DNA from: Chloroflexota bacterium
GTDB lineage: Bacteria; Chloroflexota; Limnocylindria; Limnocylindrales; CSP1-4
DNA length: 18,116 nt
Direction: 5' to 3'
NCBI GenBank assembly: GCA_021812735.1
Contig: JAKAMV010000099.1
Coordinates: forward strand, 1 to 18,116
The notes below the pieces were generated by a model, which was given only the letters and a program-made list of their open reading frames with translations, was not told the origin of the DNA and made no database searches. Made by a program: the position numbers and the translations under genes. Every line of letters starts with the position of its first letter. Position 1 is the first letter of the stretch. Below, one piece after another: positions 13,957 through 18,116 of this stretch.

Positions 13957-15113
13957 GTCGATGCCTCCCGTCGCTCGTCCGCCTTGGCGGCGTCCCAGAG
14001 CGCGTCCAGCTGCTCGAAGGTCATGTCGCGGAGCGCGGTGCCCTGCGAGGCGGCCGCCAGCTCGACGTGGCGGAACCGCCGCCGGAACTTGTCGTTGGCG
14101 GCGCGCAGGGCCGCCTCCACCTCGATGCCCGTCTTGCGGCCGACGTTGACGAGCACGAACAGCAGGTCGCCCAGCTCCTCGGCGCGGTGGTCGGCGTCCT
14201 CGGCGTCGACGAGCTCGCCCACCTCCTCGCGGACCTTGTCGAGGACCCCGTCGATCGACGGCCAGTCGTAGCCCAGGTTCGCCGCCCGCTCCTGCATCTC
14301 CTGGCTGGCGGCCAGGGCCGGCAGCGAGCGGCTGATGCCGTCGAGCGCGCCCCTGGTCCCAGCGCCCCCGGCCGCCGCCCGCTCCCCCTGCTTGATCCGC
14401 TCCCACTGCCGGTTGACGTCCGACGCGGTGCGCACCTCGGCCTCGCCGAACACGTGCGGGTGCCGGCGGACGATCTTGGTGGCCAGCGCCTGCCACACGT
14501 CGGTCAGGTCGAAGACGCCCGCCTCCGCCGCGAGCTGCGCGTGCAGGACGATCTGGAGCAGCAGGTCGCCGAGCTCGTCGGCCAGCGCGGGCGAGGCCCC
14601 GTCGGCCAGCGCGTCGTAGACCTCGTAGGCCTCCTCCAGCAGGTGGTTGCGCAGCGTGAGGTGGGTCTGCTCGCGGTCCCACGGGCAGCCGTCGGCGGCG
14701 CGCAGCCGATTCGAGATCCAGGGCATGCCCCACGGCGAGGCGGCACCGGCCACCGGCGGCACCGGTCCCAGGTACAGGGGGCCGTCCAGGTCCGCCGCCG
14801 CCAGCTCGCCCACCGTCGTGCCGTCCGGGCGTCCAAACCGTCCGACGGTGTGGTCCGCCGGGTAGAGCCGCCGCAGCACGGCCAGCGGGTCGCCGCCGCG
14901 GGGACCGTGGCGGCCGGGCAGCGGCGTCGCCGGCGCGGGATCCCCATCGAAGCCCGGGCCGCCGGCCCGGAGCCTCGCCGCCGGCAGGATCACGAGGGGG
15001 AGCGACGGCTCCACCGGGACCGCCACCAGGCGCTCCGCGGCGACCACGGCGATCCCCGCTGCCGGGTCGAGGGCCCAGCGGAGCCGGGCCTCAGCCAGCA
15101 GCGCGTCCAGCAT
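13953..15113 (-). CDS. mazG: MazG nucleoside triphosphate pyrophosphohydrolase with methylase-domain remnant
   Basis: Encodes 386 residues from ATG at 15113, 17 bp after the preceding gene, with only a weak ribosome binding site. Residues about 130-375 hold two MazG units. The first contains [11 protein letters not shown] (141-151), [12 protein letters not shown] (158-169), [15 protein letters not shown] (179-193) and [11 protein letters not shown] (213-223). The second contains [10 protein letters not shown] (295-304), [12 protein letters not shown] (312-323) and NDKFRRRF (340-347). The EExxE and ExxD metal-binding acidic residues are present. It hydrolyses NTPs or dNTPs to monophosphate and pyrophosphate. 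The N-terminal 120 or so residues, including [21 protein letters not shown] (80-100) and [12 protein letters not shown] (109-120), look like the back half of the tetrapyrrole-methylase domain found in YabN-type fusions. The SAM-binding front half is missing, so this part is probably structural only. The stop overlaps rph. Confidence 0.93.
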   Translation of the reverse strand: MLDALLAEARLRWALDPAAGIAVVAAERLVAVPVEPSLPLVILPAARLRAGGPGFDGDPAPATPLPGRHGPRGGDPLAVLRRLYPADHTVGRFGRPDGTTVGELAAADLDGPLYLGPVPPVAGAASPWGMPWISNRLRAADGCPWDREQTHLTLRNHLLEEAYEVYDALADGASPALADELGDLLLQIVLHAQLAAEAGVFDLTDVWQALATKIVRRHPHVFGEAEVRTASDVNRQWERIKQGERAAAGGAGTRGALDGISRSLPALAASQEMQERAANLGYDWPSIDGVLDKVREEVGELVDAEDADHRAEELGDLLFVLVNVGRKTGIEVEAALRAANDKFRRRFRHVELAAASQGTALRDMTFEQLDALWDAAKADERREAST

Positions 15114-15130
15114 CGGTCAGCCGGCCCGGG

Positions 15131-16858
15131 TCAGCTGCCCGAGGTGCGGGTGAGCGCCGGGTCCTGCCAGATGGCGTACTTCGCCTTGAGCGGCGTGTAC
15201 CACGAGCTGAACGCGTTGGCCTTGATGGCGTCCGCCTCGGCGCCGTCGGGGACCTTCGTCTGCTGGTCGGCCACCCAGAAGATGTACGTCCCGTCCTGGT
15301 CGATGGTGGTGACCGCGCTGACCTTGCCGATCGGCGCCGCGAAGATCGCCTTGGCCACCGCGTCGCTCACCTGGTAGGTGTTCTGGCCGATCCAGCCCAT
15401 GTCGCCGCCCTGCCCGGACTGGGTGTTGTCCGAGTTGTCGCGGGCGAGGGTCTTGAACACGTCGAGGCTGGTGGCCTGCGTCACGAGCTTGGCGGCCCAC
15501 TGGGCGTCGGTGGGGTAGTGCATGATCTGGATGATGTGGTAGCCGTAGACCGACTTGACCGGCGCCAGGATCTGGCCGGGCTGGAGGCCGGGCGCGAAGA
15601 TGGCGCTGGCGAACGCCTGGTCGAGGCCGTCGTCCTTGGTCAGGTAGCCGAGCTTGCCGCCGCTGGGCGCCGAGTTGCTGTCGTCGCTCTCGGCTCGCGC
15701 CAGGGCGTCGAACTGGGTCGGGTCGGCCTGCAGCTTGGCGTACGCGGCGTCGGCGAGGGCCTTCGCCGACGCCCACGCGGGGTCGGTGGCCGCAAGCTTG
15801 CTCGCGGCGCTCGGGTCGTGGTTGGGCGAGAACAAGATGTGCCGGACGCGGACGGCGCCCGGGCCGATCTCGCTCGCGCTGTACTGCATGAAGATCTCGT
15901 ACACGTGCCGCTGCGGCGCGCTGGCCATCGCCTGGCTGACCACCCAGTCGTTGAGCTTGGTGTTCGCCGCGGCGTACTTGAACGACCAGTCGAGGTCCGA
16001 CTGCGAGAGCCCCGCCTGCTGCGCCTGGCTGACGAAGCCCGGGTCGGTTGCGGGGGCGACGGTCTCGGTGACCTTGCCGATGTAGTAGTTGCCGTCGGCG
16101 CCGGTGATGACGTCGGTGGGCGTGTTGAGGGGCGCGGCGAAGAGCGCGGTCACGAACGCGGAGTCGAGCGACGAGTTCTTGTCGATGAACCCGACGTCGC
16201 CGCCCTGCGGCGCGGTGGCCGTGTCGGTGGAGGTGGACTTGGCGAGGGTGGCCCAGTCGGCCCCGCCCTTGAGGGCGGTAAGGGCCGCGGCGGCCTTCGC
16301 CTGCGCGGCGGCCTTCTCGGCGGCGGTGGCCGAGGTCTCGCCGGTCGCGAGCGTCGGCGCCACCATGATCATCCAGACGTGGCGCAGCTCGGTCTGGGTG
16401 GCGGCGTCCTTCTCCTTGGCCGCGATGTCGGCAGCGTTGACCGCCTGGCCGTTCTGCTGGGCCAGGTCCAGCATCACGGTGCCGTCGGTGAGCTGGTTGA
16501 CCGACAGGCTGGTGAGGGTGGACACCTGGTTCTGGAGGGCCTGGATCCGCTTGTCCGCGTCCGTCGCCCAGAGGTGGCCCGACGAGAGCAGCGTGCGCGC
16601 GCGCTTGGTCTCGTAGTCGATCAGGAACGCGTTGACCTTCACCTGGCGGGCCACGTCGTCCTGGTTGAGCGTCGTGCCGTTGACGGTGATCGCCGGGGAC
16701 AGGTGCCCGTTGTACCAGCTCACGCCCCCCGCGATGAGCAGGGTCAGCAGGGCGGCGAGGATCGCCAGGCCGAAGCCGATGTTGTAGAGCATGTTGCGAC
16801 GGGTGGGGTCGTCCCAGATCCGGGTGCGACTCGAACCCTGCCGGGGCCGGACGGTCAT
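15131..16858 (-). CDS. Membrane-anchored protein with three parvulin-like (PpiC/SurA) units
   Basis: Encodes 575 residues from ATG at 16858; GAGGAA lies about 12 nt upstream, a loose fit. A short basic cytoplasmic tail is followed by one membrane helix (about 26-48, NIGFGLAILAALLTLLIAGG), with the rest outside. A SurA-N-like helical region (about 55-155) begins with ITVNGTTLNQDD. Three related units follow. Unit 1 (about 159-265) has WATLAKSTSTDTATAPQGGD and VGFID. Unit 2 (about 337-447) has RVRHILFSP, FDALARAESDDSNSAPSGGK, LGYLT and YGYHIIQIMH. Unit 3 (about 452-530) has FKTLARDNSDNTQSGQGGDM and GWI. Unit 2 is the most complete parvulin domain; units 1 and 3 lack parts of the active-site strand (RHVW in place of RHIL; no counterpart seen). 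Likely an extracytoplasmic foldase/chaperone for exported proteins, possibly including the secreted proteins in this window. It heads the mazG-rph-rdgB operon. Confidence 0.88.
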   Translation of the reverse strand: MTVRPRQGSSRTRIWDDPTRRNMLYNIGFGLAILAALLTLLIAGGVSWYNGHLSPAITVNGTTLNQDDVARQVKVNAFLIDYETKRARTLLSSGHLWATDADKRIQALQNQVSTLTSLSVNQLTDGTVMLDLAQQNGQAVNAADIAAKEKDAATQTELRHVWMIMVAPTLATGETSATAAEKAAAQAKAAAALTALKGGADWATLAKSTSTDTATAPQGGDVGFIDKNSSLDSAFVTALFAAPLNTPTDVITGADGNYYIGKVTETVAPATDPGFVSQAQQAGLSQSDLDWSFKYAAANTKLNDWVVSQAMASAPQRHVYEIFMQYSASEIGPGAVRVRHILFSPNHDPSAASKLAATDPAWASAKALADAAYAKLQADPTQFDALARAESDDSNSAPSGGKLGYLTKDDGLDQAFASAIFAPGLQPGQILAPVKSVYGYHIIQIMHYPTDAQWAAKLVTQATSLDVFKTLARDNSDNTQSGQGGDMGWIGQNTYQVSDAVAKAIFAAPIGKVSAVTTIDQDGTYIFWVADQQTKVPDGAEADAIKANAFSSWYTPLKAKYAIWQDPALTRTSGS

Positions 16859-17030
16859 GGGGGTGGAGGTTCCTCGTGGTGACTGGTGGTGGCGCGACGG
16901 GACTGCCCGGTCGCCACACGGCGCGGACGCCGCGCGATGGTACCGCGTGCGCGCGTGATCGTGCCGAGGGGCGACTGACGCCGGACGCGCAGGAGCGGGC
17001 CCAGCAGATCTGGGAGGCCGGGCCCGTGGC
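16859..17030. promoter_or_regulatory. Promoter region of the ppiC-mazG-rph-rdgB-acyltransferase operon
   Basis: This 172-bp gap is the only sizeable one upstream of the five-gene minus-strand operon, so its promoter should be here. A frame crossing it is Arg/Pro/Gly-rich and not credible as a gene. I cannot assign -35/-10 boxes. The part next to 17030 carries the hairpin listed separately. Confidence 0.45.
16996..17026 (-). terminator. Hairpin after the GT4 glycosyltransferase gene
   Basis: CGGGCCC (16996-17002) and GGGCCCG (17020-17026) form a 7-bp GC stem with a 17-nt loop, 4 nt past the glycosyltransferase stop codon. There is no T-run, and both arms are near-palindromes, so the call rests on position. 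Confidence 0.35.
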
Positions 17031-18116
17031 TCAGGACCGGTCGCGGGCCAGCGTCTCGACCAGCGCCAGGTAGCGCTCGGAGACGCGCTCCCACGCCAGC
17101 TCGGCGACGCGCGCGGAGGAGCGGGCGACGGCCGCCTCGCGCGCCCCGCCGTCGTCGACGAGGGCGGTGATCGCGGCCGCCATCGCCTCGGCGTCGCCGG
17201 GGCCGTACGTCGTCACGGTGCCCGGCGGAAAGGTCGCCTCGACCATCGGCAGGCGCGAGGCCACCACCGGCTTGCCCATCGCCGCGTACTCGAAGATCTT
17301 CGTCGAAAGGCTGAAGTCGGTGAACTCGGTGCGGCGGGTGGGCGCCAGGCCCACGTCCGACGCCGCCAGCGCCGCGGGCACCTCCTCGAGGGGCACACGG
17401 CCGTGGAAGGCCACCGCGTCCCCGAGGCCCAGGGCGGCCGCCCGGTCCCGGAGCGGGAGCTCGGCGAAGTCGCGGCCGTACAGGTCCAGGGTCACCGGCA
17501 GGCCGGGCCGCGCGGCGCGGATGCGGGCCAGCGCCTCGAGGGCCACGTCCAGCTCGTAGACCATCGACAGCGCGCCCGCGTACACGAGCCGCAGCGTCCC
17601 GTCGGCCATGAACGGGCGGTGCGGGTGCGCCGCCGGGTTGAAGCGGGCCAGCACCGGAGCGTTCAACACGACATGGACCTTGCGCGCCGGGACGCCCAGC
17701 CCCACGAGGCGTCGGGCCAGCGCGTCGTTGACCGTGATGACGGCGTTCGCCACCGCGATCGACGCCCGCTCCTGGGCTGCCAGCGCCCGGTGCGCCGCCG
17801 GCCGAGAGGCGCCGGGGAAGCGCATCCGGAAGAACTCGGGCATCGCCTCGTGCATGTCGAGGATCACCGGGACGCCGAGCAGGCGCAGCGGCAGCGCTGC
17901 GACCACCAGCGCGTCGGGGATCGTGTGCACCTGGACGAGCGCGTACCGGCGCCGCACGTGGGCGCGCGTGAGCGCGAGGCCGGCGCGCGCGATGAAGTCC
18001 GCGTACTCGCGCAGGTAGGTCCCGATGCCCGCGCCCTGGTGGCGCTGCACGTCGAGGCGGCGGATGCGGACGCCGTTGAGCTCGCCCACGGGCGGGTCGC
18101 CCGGGCGGCGCAGCGA
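17031..18116 (-). CDS. GT4-type glycosyltransferase (5' end beyond window)
   Basis: 361 codons plus stop are visible. A GTG at 18089 could serve as a start, but the frame stays open to the window edge (SLRRPGDPPVGELNGVRIRR). A C-LRRPGEP-type string normally lies about 40 residues into GT4 proteins, so the gene is treated as truncated by the window. The N-terminal Rossmann domain shows RHQGAGIGTYLREYADF, VQVHTIPDALV and VILDMHEAMPEFFRMRFPG. The C-terminal nucleotide-sugar domain shows LRLVYAGALS, VTLDLYGRD, AVAFHGRVPLEEV and the donor-binding TEFTDFSLSTKIFEYAAMGK, followed by PVVAS, with the usual acidic pair. Family knowledge: a retaining, cytoplasmic transferase that uses nucleotide sugars to build surface polysaccharide or glycolipid. 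Exact donor and acceptor are unknown. It lies 172 bp upstream of the ppiC gene on the same strand. Confidence 0.9.
   Translation of the reverse strand, partial: SLRRPGDPPVGELNGVRIRRLDVQRHQGAGIGTYLREYADFIARAGLALTRAHVRRRYALVQVHTIPDALVVAALPLRLLGVPVILDMHEAMPEFFRMRFPGASRPAAHRALAAQERASIAVANAVITVNDALARRLVGLGVPARKVHVVLNAPVLARFNPAAHPHRPFMADGTLRLVYAGALSMVYELDVALEALARIRAARPGLPVTLDLYGRDFAELPLRDRAAALGLGDAVAFHGRVPLEEVPAALAASDVGLAPTRRTEFTDFSLSTKIFEYAAMGKPVVASRLPMVEATFPPGTVTTYGPGDAEAMAAAITALVDDGGAREAAVARSSARVAELAWERVSERYLALVETLARDRS

Larger units (their letters stand above)
10254..16858 (-). other. Five-gene operon: ppiC-like, mazG, rph, rdgB, acyltransferase
   Basis: The genes run in one direction with a 17-bp gap, then ATGA, TAGTG and ATGA overlaps, so co-transcription and translational coupling are likely. 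Three members handle nucleotide-pool or RNA quality, and the two ends encode envelope-facing proteins. mazG-rph-rdgB clustering is widespread; coupling to an SGNH acyltransferase is less usual. Confidence 0.8.

Noticed and set aside
16855..17094. 79-codon minus-strand frame between ppiC and the glycosyltransferase
   Set aside because: Overlaps the end of the glycosyltransferase in another frame, no ribosome binding site, no recognisable sequence.

Overview
This is a GC-rich bacterial window of about 18 kb that is densely coding, with many GTG/TTG and overlapping starts. The run of peptidyl-prolyl isomerase, MazG, RNase PH and RdgB, the remnant of a tetrapyrrole-methylase domain on MazG, and the secreted beta-helix and VWA proteins fit a high-GC Chloroflexota lineage (for example the Limnocylindria/Ellin6529 group). 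An actinobacterium cannot be excluded from sequence alone. No rRNA, tRNA, CRISPR array, transposase or phage gene was seen.

Region 1 (28-4931) is a surface-protein module. A secreted protein with an integrin-beta-like VWA domain (minus strand) and a secreted C-type-lectin/parallel-beta-helix protein (plus strand) point away from each other. A small helix-turn-helix protein gene lies between them. The leaders of both secreted genes carry the same 58-nt element: a 9-bp stem with a same-length 15-nt loop and one compensatory base-pair change, followed by an identical 13-nt string. This is the most unusual signal in the window. It could be a structured 5'-UTR element or a paired operator.

Region 2 (5072-7938, minus) is a two-gene operon: a GcvT-fold aminomethyltransferase-family protein (TTG start) whose stop overlaps the start of a PYROXD2/CrtI-like FAD oxidoreductase. 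It probably acts in oxidative metabolism of an unidentified, possibly N-methylated, substrate. It converges on the lectin gene across a strong hairpin. Region 3 (8041-10163, plus) holds a GT-C type membrane glycosyltransferase, a 17-bp tandem repeat and a small one-helix membrane protein.

Region 4 (10254-16858, minus) is a tightly packed operon. In transcription order it encodes a membrane-anchored protein with three parvulin-like units, MazG, RNase PH, RdgB, and an OafA-type acyltransferase fused to an SGNH domain. The last four are joined by ATGA/TAGTG overlaps. It combines nucleotide-pool sanitation and RNA maturation with extracytoplasmic folding and envelope acylation. Upstream lies the 3' portion of a GT4 glycosyltransferase gene that runs off the right edge.
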